From positions 8,539,001 to 8,603,000 of the forward strand of contig OZ023192.1 in assembly GCA_963995505.1 (NCBI GenBank): a stretch of 64,000 bases of DNA. Direction: 5' to 3'. The notes beneath the pieces are model-generated. The model was not told the DNA's origin and searched no databases. It was given only the letters and a program-made list of their open reading frames with translations. The DNA is from Hypericum androsaemum. Taxonomy: Eukaryota; Streptophyta; Magnoliopsida; Malpighiales; Hypericaceae. Each line of letters starts with the position of its first letter. Within the stretch, counting starts at the first letter, position 1. Shown here piece by piece: positions 9,996 to 20,400 of this stretch. Made by a program: the position numbers and the translations under genes.

Positions 9996-10977
9996 TCCTC
10001 CCCTCCTTAAGAAAACAACTCGTCCCGAGTTGATAATTGTAAGGCTTCCATGGGATATCACGCACACATCCTTTATAGAACATCACCAAGAAACCAGCAG
10101 AAACACTCAAATTGCGTGGTTGCACTTGGTTCCTTCCCTTCCAGCAAAACAAGTACTTTGAACTCAACATAAGGAAACAAACCATGATAAACACGTACTC
10201 TCTAGCCCTCCTTTCAGCGAACTTCAGATTGTTCCAAATCATAACCCAAGCAGAACTAGGAATGTACTCAAAGTGTTCAACTCCAAGGAAATCGATATGC
10301 ACCACTTCAGATTCATAAAACACTTCACCTTCACATAATCCATCTTCCATAGGCTCCTCAATAGTTAAAAAAAACGAATCTGAATTCTGCCATAAACCCG
10401 ATGACTCATCAAATAAATCTTTCAAGTAGAGCAACGTTAAATCACTTTCATTCAGTTGCTCGACATCAAATAAATCCGTGGAGAAGTGATCAAACTCGAC
10501 CAAAATCAAATTCTCACCCACAATCTGATTTTTAATCTCCGAATCAGCAATTTCAGATTTTGCATCAACAACTCCAGCCTTCAATGTCACGACTTCTTCA
10601 ATCGGAGGAGTGACAACAGGTTGATCATCACGATCAGAATAAGAATCCCAAAAGTGATCCCATTTTTCTCCAGCCAAATCAAGCACTTCGTTAGCTTGCT
10701 TAGGAAACAATTCAGCAATCAATAGATCTCTCATTCCGATCCAACAAGAAATGCTCTTTTTACCTCGACGCTGTCTCCGAGCTTGCAATTCATCCCACCA
10801 TAAGAACAGATCAAATTGCAATCGATTTGTAGCAAATTGCAATCGAGCAAATTCAGAAAACTTCTCATTGTCAAAATATAATCCAATCTTCACAAGCCAA
10901 TTGATGAATTCACCTTTCTGAATCTTTCTATCAAGAGTAGCAATATCACACGCTGTTGGAAAAATTAGTTTATCCAT
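9988..10977 (-). CDS. Gag-like protein of B unit 3 (329 aa)
   Basis: Third copy of the gag-only ORF, with the same predicted protein as units 1, 2 and 4. It keeps the WW pair and the Arg-rich stretch of the gag region and the KEGRMT end inside the LTR. It lies in the middle of the array with complete LTRs on both sides. Confidence 0.8.
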   Translation of the reverse strand: MDKLIFPTACDIATLDRKIQKGEFINWLVKIGLYFDNEKFSEFARLQFATNRLQFDLFLWWDELQARRQRRGKKSISCWIGMRDLLIAELFPKQANEVLDLAGEKWDHFWDSYSDRDDQPVVTPPIEEVVTLKAGVVDAKSEIADSEIKNQIVGENLILVEFDHFSTDLFDVEQLNESDLTLLYLKDLFDESSGLWQNSDSFFLTIEEPMEDGLCEGEVFYESEVVHIDFLGVEHFEYIPSSAWVMIWNNLKFAERRAREYVFIMVCFLMLSSKYLFCWKGRNQVQPRNLSVSAGFLVMFYKGCVRDIPWKPYNYQLGTSCFLKEGRMT

Positions 10978-11454
10978 CTTGCAATAAACGTGCTCTTCAC
11001 ATCATTTCCGGCCATAAAATGACGAATCTGAGCTCTTGAAAATAAATAGATCAGATTGCAAGTTTTCTCCAAGTTCCAGAACCCGTGAGCAAAAACCAAA
11101 GCATTGATTATCTTTTCCCAAACGGCCAGAACACAAACGGGAATTTCAAGCTCATGATTGCCTTCAATAGAGCCTTGAAATCTGCCCCTTTATAAGCTTG
11201 CTATTATAATAATAAAGTCACGAATTTGAACCCACCAAAACTCTTGAAGTGTACGTATCAGAATTCCAGAATTTCAATAAGACTCCCAGATTTCAAAATC
11301 GCAAAGAGAAATCAAACGGACTCCCAGATTTCAAAGTTCCAGAATTCCAAAAAGGCTAAGATCAGTTTGAAAAAATATACCTCCAAAATTTCAGATTCAA
11401 ACCCGAACTCTCAATATAGAAATTGAGTGGATCTCACGAGGCTCTGATACCACC
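10978..11454 (-). other. Leader and primer-binding site of B unit 3
   Basis: Leader sequence matching unit 2. Primer-binding site on the minus strand at 11441-11452. No gene seen. Confidence 0.8.
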
Positions 11455-12218
11455 TGGCGTAGCACGCGGAAGCGTAAAGAACAGATTGTATAAAACGAAC
11501 AAATGTAACCGGATAATCAACAACCACCAACTTCCGTAGAGTGATTGAGGTTTGTTGGATTCCAATTCCAACGGCACCTGGGCAGCAAACAAACAATTCG
11601 GAGTCCACCGAATAAAACCAACGGGAATCCACCCGAAGAACAATGGGAATCCACCCAAAGATAATTTGGCTAAAGCCTACAATTCTTTCTGAATTATATT
11701 TCTTCAAATCTCTCAAAATCTCTATTTCTATTACATATCACGTCCCTTTTAAAGGCATAAGTTCAGGCGTGATTTAAGCCTTACTAGGCTGTTACAAACG
11801 TCCCTTCCACCTACTTAAATCCATAATTGGATACCACTTAATGCTCCCCTTATTCAGCTTCCTACGTAATGCAAATTTAAACAGCAACTAATGCACTTAT
11901 TACATCTAATGGCAAACATTAAAGGCTGAATGATTCAGCTACTAAACGGAAAGAACATGAACGAAATAAGACCAACTTAAAGTGGCTTATTTAATACAAA
12001 CGGAAATTAATTTGATCTTGACTCATGCATGCATACGTAACTCAAATCATGCGCATGTTGTTTACTCCTTCTCTTTCATACGTCCCTTCATCAAATAGAT
12101 CAGAATCTTCACAAAAATTGAACCACATGCTTGCACGTAAATTGGAACATCATCTTGCATACGTTTAGACCAGGCTCTTTTCATGCATTCGCCATGCACT
12201 CGATAACGTCCTACGTCA
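11455..12218 (-). repeat. B array LTR 4 (764 bp)
   Basis: Same termini as the other B LTRs, shared between units 3 and 4. Confidence 0.92.
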
Positions 12219-13200
12219 TCCTCCCCTCCTTAAGAAAACAACTCGTCCCGAGTTGATAATTGTAAGGCTTCCATGGGATATCACGCACACATCCTTTATA
12301 GAACATCACCAAGAAACCAGCAGAAACACTCAAATTGCGTGGTTGCACTTGGTTCCTTCCCTTCCAGCAAAACAAGTACTTTGAACTCAACATAAGGAAA
12401 CAAACCATGATAAACACGTACTCTCTAGCCCTCCTTTCAGCGAACTTCAGATTGTTCCAAATCATAACCCAAGCAGAACTAGGAATGTACTCAAAGTGTT
12501 CAACTCCAAGGAAATCGATATGCACCACTTCAGATTCATAAAACACTTCACCTTCACATAATCCATCTTCCATAGGCTCCTCAATAGTTAAAAAAAACGA
12601 ATCTGAATTCTGCCATAAACCCGATGACTCATCAAATAAATCTTTCAAGTAGAGCAACGTTAAATCACTTTCATTCAGTTGCTCGACATCAAATAAATCC
12701 GTGGAGAAGTGATCAAACTCGACCAAAATCAAATTCTCACCCACAATCTGATTTTTAATCTCCGAATCAGCAATTTCAGATTTTGCATCAACAACTCCAG
12801 CCTTCAATGTCACGACTTCTTCAATCGGAGGAGTGACAACAGGTTGATCATCACGATCAGAATAAGAATCCCAAAAGTGATCCCATTTTTCTCCAGCCAA
12901 ATCAAGCACTTCGTTAGCTTGCTTAGGAAACAATTCAGCAATCAATAGATCTCTCATTCCGATCCAACAAGAAATGCTCTTTTTACCTCGACGCTGTCTC
13001 CGAGCTTGCAATTCATCCCACCATAAGAACAGATCAAATTGCAATCGATTTGTAGCAAATTGCAATCGAGCAAATTCAGAAAACTTCTCATTGTCAAAAT
13101 ATAATCCAATCTTCACAAGCCAATTGATGAATTCACCTTTCTGAATCTTTCTATCAAGAGTAGCAATATCACACGCTGTTGGAAAAATTAGTTTATCCAT
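12211..13200 (-). CDS. Gag-like protein of B unit 4 (329 aa)
   Basis: Fourth copy, and the first in transcriptional order, since its 5' LTR (13678-14441) is the outer one next to the satellite. It has the same predicted protein as the other three. If the outer LTR drives transcription, this copy is the one closest to the cap of a long read-through RNA. Gag similarity is limited to roughly residues 22-92; I do not recognise the rest. Confidence 0.8.
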   Translation of the reverse strand: MDKLIFPTACDIATLDRKIQKGEFINWLVKIGLYFDNEKFSEFARLQFATNRLQFDLFLWWDELQARRQRRGKKSISCWIGMRDLLIAELFPKQANEVLDLAGEKWDHFWDSYSDRDDQPVVTPPIEEVVTLKAGVVDAKSEIADSEIKNQIVGENLILVEFDHFSTDLFDVEQLNESDLTLLYLKDLFDESSGLWQNSDSFFLTIEEPMEDGLCEGEVFYESEVVHIDFLGVEHFEYIPSSAWVMIWNNLKFAERRAREYVFIMVCFLMLSSKYLFCWKGRNQVQPRNLSVSAGFLVMFYKGCVRDIPWKPYNYQLGTSCFLKEGRMT

Positions 13201-13677
13201 CTTGCAATAAACGTGCTCTTCACATCATTTCCGGCCATAAAATGACGAATCTGAGCTCTTGAAAATAAATAGATCAGATTGCAAGTTTTCTCCAAGTTCC
13301 AGAACCCGTGAGCAAAAACCAAAGCATTGATTATCTTTTCCCAAACGGCCAGAACACAAACGGGAATTTCAAGCTCATGATTGCCTTCAATAGAGCCTTG
13401 AAATCTGCCCCTTTATAAGCTTGCTATTATAATAATAAAGTCACGAATTTGAACCCACCAAAACTCTTGAAGTGTACGTATCAGAATTCCAGAATTTCAA
13501 TAAGACTCCCAGATTTCAAAATCGCAAAGAGAAATCAAACGGACTCCCAGATTTCAAAGTTCCAGAATTCCAAAAAGGCTAAGATCAGTTTGAAAAAATA
13601 TACCTCCAAAATTTCAGATTCAAACCCGAACTCTCAATATAGAAATTGAGTGGATCTCACGAGGCTCTGATACCACC
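13201..13677 (-). other. Leader and primer-binding site of B unit 4
   Basis: Leader matching units 2 and 3. Primer-binding site on the minus strand at 13664-13675. No gene seen. Confidence 0.8.
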
Positions 13678-14441
13678 TGGCGTAGCACGCGGAAGCGTAA
13701 AGAACAGATTGTATAAAACGAACAAATGTAACCGGATAATCAACAACCACCAACTTCCGTAGAGTGATTGAGGTTTGTTGGATTCCAATTCCAACGGCAC
13801 CTGGGCAGCAAACAAACAATTCGGAGTCCACCGAATAAAACCAACGGGAATCCACCCGAAGAACAATGGGAATCCACCCAAAGATAATTTGGCTAAAGCC
13901 TACAATTCTTTCTGAATTATATTTCTTCAAATCTCTCAAAATCTCTATTTCTATTACATATCACGTCCCTTTTAAAGGCATAAGTTCAGGCGTGATTTAA
14001 GCCTTACTAGGCTGTTACAAACGTCCCTTCCACCTACTTAAATCCATAATTGGATACCACTTAATGCTCCCCTTATTCAGCTTCCTACGTAATGCAAATT
14101 TAAACAGCAACTAATGCACTTATTACATCTAATGGCAAACATTAAAGGCTGAATGATTCAGCTACTAAACGGAAAGAACATGAACGAAATAAGACCAACT
14201 TAAAGTGGCTTATTTAATACAAACGGAAATTAATTTGATCTTGACTCATGCATGCATACGTAACTCAAATCATGCGCATGTTGTTTACTCCTTCTCTTTC
14301 ATACGTCCCTTCATCAAATAGATCAGAATCTTCACAAAAATTGAACCACATGCTTGCACGTAAATTGGAACATCATCTTGCATACGTTTAGACCAGGCTC
14401 TTTTCATGCATTCGCCATGCACTCGATAACATCCTACGTCA
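13678..14441 (-). repeat. B array LTR 5 (outer 5' LTR, 764 bp)
   Basis: The outer edge ends in the usual CCTACGTCA on the + strand and passes straight into satellite at 14442. One substitution (A at 14431, G in the others) sits 11 bases from the terminus. Confidence 0.92.
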
Positions 14442-17400
14442 AAAGGCCAGGAAATGGTAAGATTAGGAAAGAAGAGCAAAGAAAAGGCAAGATAAGGCAA
14501 GGAAAAGGTAAGATAAGGAAAGAAAGGGCAAGGAAAAGGCAAGAAAAGGCAAGGAAAAGGCAATATAAGGCAAGAAAAGGTAAGAAAAGGTAAGAAAAAG
14601 GCAAGAAAGGGCAAGGAAATGGTAATAAAAGGCAAGAAAAGGAAAGAAAAGGTAAGAAAAGGCAAGATAAGGCAAGATAAGGCGATAGAAGGGAAGAAAA
14701 GGTAAGAAATGGCAAGAAAAGATAATAAAAGGCAAGAAAAGACAAGATAAGGAAAGAAAATGCATGATAAGGCAAGAAAAGGCAAGGAAAAGGCAAGAAA
14801 TAGGCAAGATAAGGCAAGAAAAGAAAGAAAAGGACCCAAAAGCCAACAAAAGGCGAGATAAGGCAACAAAAGGCAAGAAAAGACAAGAAAGAAAAGACAA
14901 GCAAGAAAAGGATAAGAAAAGTTAAGATATGGAAAAAAGGGATGAAAAAGCAAGATAAGGCAAGAAAAGGCAAGATAAGGAAAGAAAAGTGATGATAAGG
15001 AAAGAAAGGGCAAGGAAAAGGCAAGATAAGGCAAGAAAAGTCAAGGAAAAGGCAATGTAAGGCAAGAAAAATGCAAGAAAGTGCAAGGAAAAGGTAATAA
15101 AAGGCGAGATAAGGCAAGAAAAGGTAAGAAAAGGCAAGATAAGGCAATAGAAGGCAAGATAAGGCAACAAAGGAAAGAAAAGGGAAGAAAGAAAAGAAAA
15201 GGCAAGAAAAGGTAAGAAAAGACAATAAAAGGCAAGAAAAGACAACATAAGGCAAGAAAAGACATGATAAGGCAAGGAAAAGGCAAGAAAAGGCAAGAAA
15301 AAGGCAAGGAATAGGAAAGATAAGGAAAGAAAAGGCAAGAAAAGAAAGAAAAGGACTCAAAAGCTAACAAAAGGCAAGATAAGGCAATAAAAGGCAAGAA
15401 AGAAAAGATAAGCAAGAAAAGGAAAGGAAAAGTTAAGATATGGAAAAAAGGCATGAAAAAGCAAGATAAGGCAAGATAAGGCAAGAAAAGGCAAGGAAAA
15501 GGTAAGAAAAGGCCAGGAAATGGCAAGACAAGGAAAGACAAGGCAAGATAAGGCAAGGAAATCGTAAGACAAGGAAAAAAAAGCAAGATAAGGAAAAAAA
15601 AGGCAAGGAAAAGGCAAGAAAAGGCAAGGAAATCGTAAGACAAGGAAAAAAATGCAAGATAAGGAAAAAAAAGGTAAGGAAAAGGCAAGAAAAGGCAAGG
15701 AAATGACATGATAAGGAAAGAAAAGGCAAGATAAGGCAAAAAAGGCAACATGGGGCAAGAAAAAAAGATAAGGCAAGGAAAGGCAAGGAAAAATTAGGAA
15801 AAGGAAAGATAAGGAAAGAAAAGGCTAGTAAAGCAAGATAAGGCAAGAAAAGGCAAGATAAGGTAAGAAAAGGAAAGATGAGGCAAGAAAAGGAAAGAAA
15901 AGGGAAGAAAGGGCAATAAAATGTAAGAAAAGGAAAGAAAAGGCAAGATAAGGAAAGAAAAGGCTAGATAAGGAAAGAAATGGCAAGAAAGGGCAGATAA
16001 TGCATGATATGGCATGAAAAGGCAATGAAAATGCAAGATAAGGAAAGTAAAGGCAATAAAAGGCAAGAAAATAAAAGAAAAGGCAAGATAAGGTAAGAAC
16101 GGTAAGAAAATGAAAGACAAGGCAAAAAATGCAAAGAAAAGGCAAGAAAATAAAATAAAAGAAAAGATAAGGCAAAAAAAGGAAAGAAAAGGTAAGAAAA
16201 GGCAAGATAAGGCAAGAAAAGGCAATAGAAGCAAAAAAAGGTAAGAAAAGGCAAGTAAAGTCAATAAAAGGCAAGAAAAGACAAGATAATGCAAGAAAAG
16301 GCATGATAAGGCAAGAAAAGGAAGAAAAAGGTAAGGAATAGGCAAGATAAGGAAAGAAGAGGCAAGAAAAGAAAGAAAAGGAAACAAAAGCCAACAAAAG
16401 GCAAGATAAGGCAAGAAAAACCAAGAAAAGGCAAGAAAGAAAAGACAAGCCAGAAAAGGAAAGGAAAAGGTAAGATATGGAAAAAAAATGCAAGAAAAAG
16501 CAAGATAAGTCAAGAAAAGGCAAGGAAAAGGCAAGAGAAGGCCAAGAAATGGCAAGACAAGCAAAGAAAAGGCATGATAAGGCAAGAAAAGGTAAGGAAA
16601 AGGCAAGAAAAGGCAAGGAAATGGCATGATAAGGAAAGAAAAAGGAAAGATAAGATAAGAAAAGGCAAGATGGGGCAAGAAATTGCAAGAAAAGGCAAAA
16701 TAAGGCAAGAAAAGGCAAGAAAAAGGCAAGATAAGGAAATAAATGGCAAGATAAGGCAACAAAGGAAAGAAAAGGGAAGAAATGAAAGAAAAGGCAAGAT
16801 GAGGCAAGAAAAGGTAAGAAAAGGCAAGTAAAGACAATAAAAGGCAAGAAAAGACAAGATAAGGCAAGAAAAGGCATGATAAGGCAAGGAAAAGGCAAGG
16901 AATAGGCAAGAAATGAAAGAAAAGGAAATAAAAGCCAACAAAAGGCAAGATAAGGCAAGAAAAAAAAAGGCAAGAAAGAAAAGACAAGCAAGAAAAGGAA
17001 AGGAAAAGGTAAGATATGGAAAAAAAGGCAAGAAAAAGCAAGATAAGGCAAGAAAATGCAAGGAAAAGGCAAGAGAAGGCCAAGAAATGGCTAGACAAGG
17101 AAAGAAAAGGCAAGATAAGGCAAGAAAAGGCAAGGAAATGGTAAGACAAGGAAAGAAAAGGCAAGATAAGGAAAAAAAGGCAAGGAAAAGGCAAGAAAAG
17201 GCAAGGAAATGGCATGATAAGGAATGAAAAGGCAAGATAAGACAAAAAAGGCAAGATAAGGCAAAAAAAGGCAAAGAGAAATCAGGAAAAGGCAAGGAAA
17301 ATGAAAGATACGGAAAGAAAAGGCAATATGAAGCAAGAAAAGCCAAGAAAAGGGAACAAAGGGCAATAAAATGTAAGAAAAGGCAAGATAAGGAAAGAAA

Positions 17401-20400
17401 AGGCAAGAAGAGGCCAGATAAGGCATTACATGGCAAGAAAAGGCAATGTAAAGTCAAGGAAAAGGTAAGATAAGGAAAGTAAAGGCAATAAAAGGCAAGA
17501 AAATAAAAGAAAAGGGAAGAAATGGTAACAAAATGAAAGAAAAGGCAAAAAAGGGAAGGTAAATGCAAGAAAAGGCAAGAAAATAAAATAAAAGGCAAGA
17601 TGAAGCAAGATAAGGAAAGAAAAGGTAAGAAAAGGCAAGATAAGGTAAGATAAGGTAAGAAAAGGCAAGAAAAGGCATTAGAAGGCAAGAAAAGGTAAGA
17701 TAAGGCAAGAAAAGGCAATAGAAGGCAAGAAAAGGCATGATAAGGCAAGAAAAGGTAAGGAAAAGGCAAGAAAAGGCAAGGAATAGGCAAGGAATAGGCA
17801 AGATAAGGAAAGAAAAGGCAAGATAAAGCAAGTAAATAAAGAAAAGGACCCAAAAGTCAACAAAAGGCAAGAAAAAGCAAGAAAAGGCAAGAAAGAAAAC
17901 ACAAGCAAGAAAAGGAAAGGAAAAGTTAAGATATGGAAAAAAGGTAAGAAAAAGCAAGATAAGGTAAGATAAGGCAAAAAAGGCAAGGAAAAGGCAAGGA
18001 AAGGCAAGGAAATGGCATGATAAGGAAAGAAAAGGCAAGATAAGGCAAAAAAAGTCAAGATGGGGCAAGAAAAGGCAAGGAAAGGCAAAGAAAAATCAGG
18101 AAAAGGAAAGAAAAGGCAAGAAAAGGGAAGATGAAGCAAGAAAAGGGAACAAAGGGCAATAAAATGTAAGAAAAGGCAAGATAAGGAAAGAAAAGTCTAC
18201 ATAAGGAATGAAAAGGCAAGAAAAGGCCACATAAGGCATGATATGGCAAGAAAAGGCAAGGAAAAGGCAAGATAATGAAAGTAAAGGCAATAAAAGGCAA
18301 GAAAATAAAAGAAAAGGTAAGTTAAGGCAAGAAACAGTAAGAAATGAAAGAAAAGCCAAAAAGGCAAGTTAATGGCAAGAAAAGGCAAGAAAACAAAATA
18401 AAAGGCAAGAAAACAAAATAAAAGGCAAGATAAAGAAAGATAAGGTAAGAAAAGGTAAGAAAAGGCAAGATAAGGCAATAGAAGGGAAGAAAAGGCATGA
18501 TAAGGCAAGAAAAGGCAAGGAAAAGGCAAGAAAATGAAAGAAAAGGAAAAAAAGGCAAGGAATAGGCAAGATAAGGAAAGAAAAGGCAACATAAGCCAAC
18601 AAAAGAAAGAAAAGGCAACAAAAAGCCAACAAAATACAAGATAAGGCAAAAAAAACAAGAAAAGGCTAGCAAGAAAAGACAACCAAGAAAAGGAAAGGAA
18701 AAGGTAAGATATGGAAAAAAGGCAAGAAAAAGCAAGATAAGGAAAGATAAGGCAAGAAAAGGCAAGGAAAAGGCAAGAAAAGGCTAGTAAATGGCAAGAC
18801 AAGGAAAGAAAAGGTAAGATAAGGCAAACAAAGACCAGGAAATGGTAAAAAAAGGCAAGGAAATGGCATGACATGGAAAGATAAGGCAAGAAAAGGCAAG
18901 GAAATGGTAAGAAAAGGAAAGAAAAGGTAAGATAAGGCAAGGAAATGGTAAGAAAAGGCGAGGAAAAGCCAAGAAAAGGCATGGAAATGGCATGATATGG
19001 AAAGAAAAGGTAAGATAAGGCAAGAAAAGGCAAGATGGGCAAGAAAAGGCAAGGAAAGGAAAGAAAAGGCAAGATGAGGCAAAATAAGGCAAGAAAAGGA
19101 AAGAAAAGGCAAGATGAGGCAAGAAAAGGGAAGAAAGGGTAATAAAATGTAAGAAAATGCCAAGAAAAGGCAACAAAGCAAAAGTAAAAGCAAGATAAGG
19201 CAAGAAACGGTAAGAAAATGTAAAAAGGTAAGAAAATGCATGAAAAGGCAAGGAAAAGACAAGATAAGGCAAGATAAGGGAAGAAAAGGCAAGATAAGGT
19301 AAGAAAAGCCTAGAAAAGGCAAGAAAAGGCATGATAAGGCAAGAAAAGGCAAGGAAAAGGAAACATAAGACAAGATAAGGCAAGAAATGGCAAGAAATGC
19401 AAGGAGAAGGCAAGAAAAGGCAAGATGAGGCAAGAAAAGGAAAGATAAGGCAAGTAAAGGCACGGAAAAGGCATGATAAGGCAAGAAAAGGCAAGGAAAA
19501 GGAAAGATATGACAAGATAAGGCAAGAAAATGCAAGAAACACAAGGAAATGGCAAGAAAAGGCAAGATGAGGCAAGAAAAGGAAAGATTAGGCAAGTAAA
19601 GGCACAGAAAATGCAAAATAAGGTAAGAAAAGGCAAAGTAAGGCTAGAAAAGGCAAGATTAGGAAGAAAAAGCTAAGATAATTAAAGAAAAGGCATTATA
19701 AGTAAAAAAAAGGAAAGGAAAAGGCAAGATAATGCAAGAAATTAAAAGAAAAGGCAAGAAATTGCAAGAAAAGGTCAGGAGAAGGTAAGATAAGGAAAGA
19801 AAATGCATGATAAGGAAAGAAAATGCAAACAAAAAGCAAGATAAGGCAAGAAATGGCAAGAAAAGGCAAGATATGGCAAGAAATGGCAAGAAAAGGCAAG
19901 ATAAGGCATGAAAAGGCAAGGAAAAGACAATATAAGGCAAGAAAAGGTAAGAAAATGCAAGGAAAAGGCAAGAAAAGCCAAGGAAAAGGTAATAAATGGC
20001 AAGATAAGGCAAGAAAAGGAAAGAAAAGGTAAGAAAAGGCAAGAAAAGGTAAGAAAAGGCAAGATAAGTTAAGAAAAGGTAATAAAAGGCAAGAAAAGAC
20101 AATAAATGGCAAGAAAAGACATGATAAGGCAAGAAAAGGCATGATAAGGCAAGAAAAGGTAAGGAAAAAGCAAGAAAAGGCAAGGAAAAGGCAAGGAATA
20201 GGCAAGATAAGGAAAGATACGGCAAGATAAGGCAAGAAAAGAAAGAAAAGGACCCAAAAACCAACAAAAGGCAAGATAAGGTAAGGAAAAGCAAGAAAAG
20301 GCAAGAAAGAAAAGACAAGCAAGAAAAGGAAAGGAAAAGTTAAGATATGGAAAAAAAGGCAAGAAAAGGCTAGATAAGCCAAGAAAAGGCAAGGAAAAGG

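Larger units (their letters stand above)
4764..14441 (-). mobile_element. Array B: tandem gag-only LTR retrotransposon, 5 LTRs and 4 internal domains
   Basis: Reading on the minus strand from 14441, the order is LTR, internal, LTR, internal, LTR, internal, LTR, internal, LTR, then a cut 14 bases into a further internal domain. LTR starts are at 4778, 7009, 9232, 11455 and 13678, so the unit is 2223 bp (2231 bp for the leftmost, due to an 8-bp duplication). Each internal domain has a tRNA-iMet primer-binding site, one gag-like ORF and a polypurine tract, and no pol. This matches the described class of terminal-repeat elements that carry only a GAG domain (TR-GAG), which need an autonomous partner. 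Tandem sharing of LTRs points to unequal recombination between LTRs or insertion of a concatemer. The right end abuts satellite at 14442; no target duplication can be tested because the left end is lost. Confidence 0.9.
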
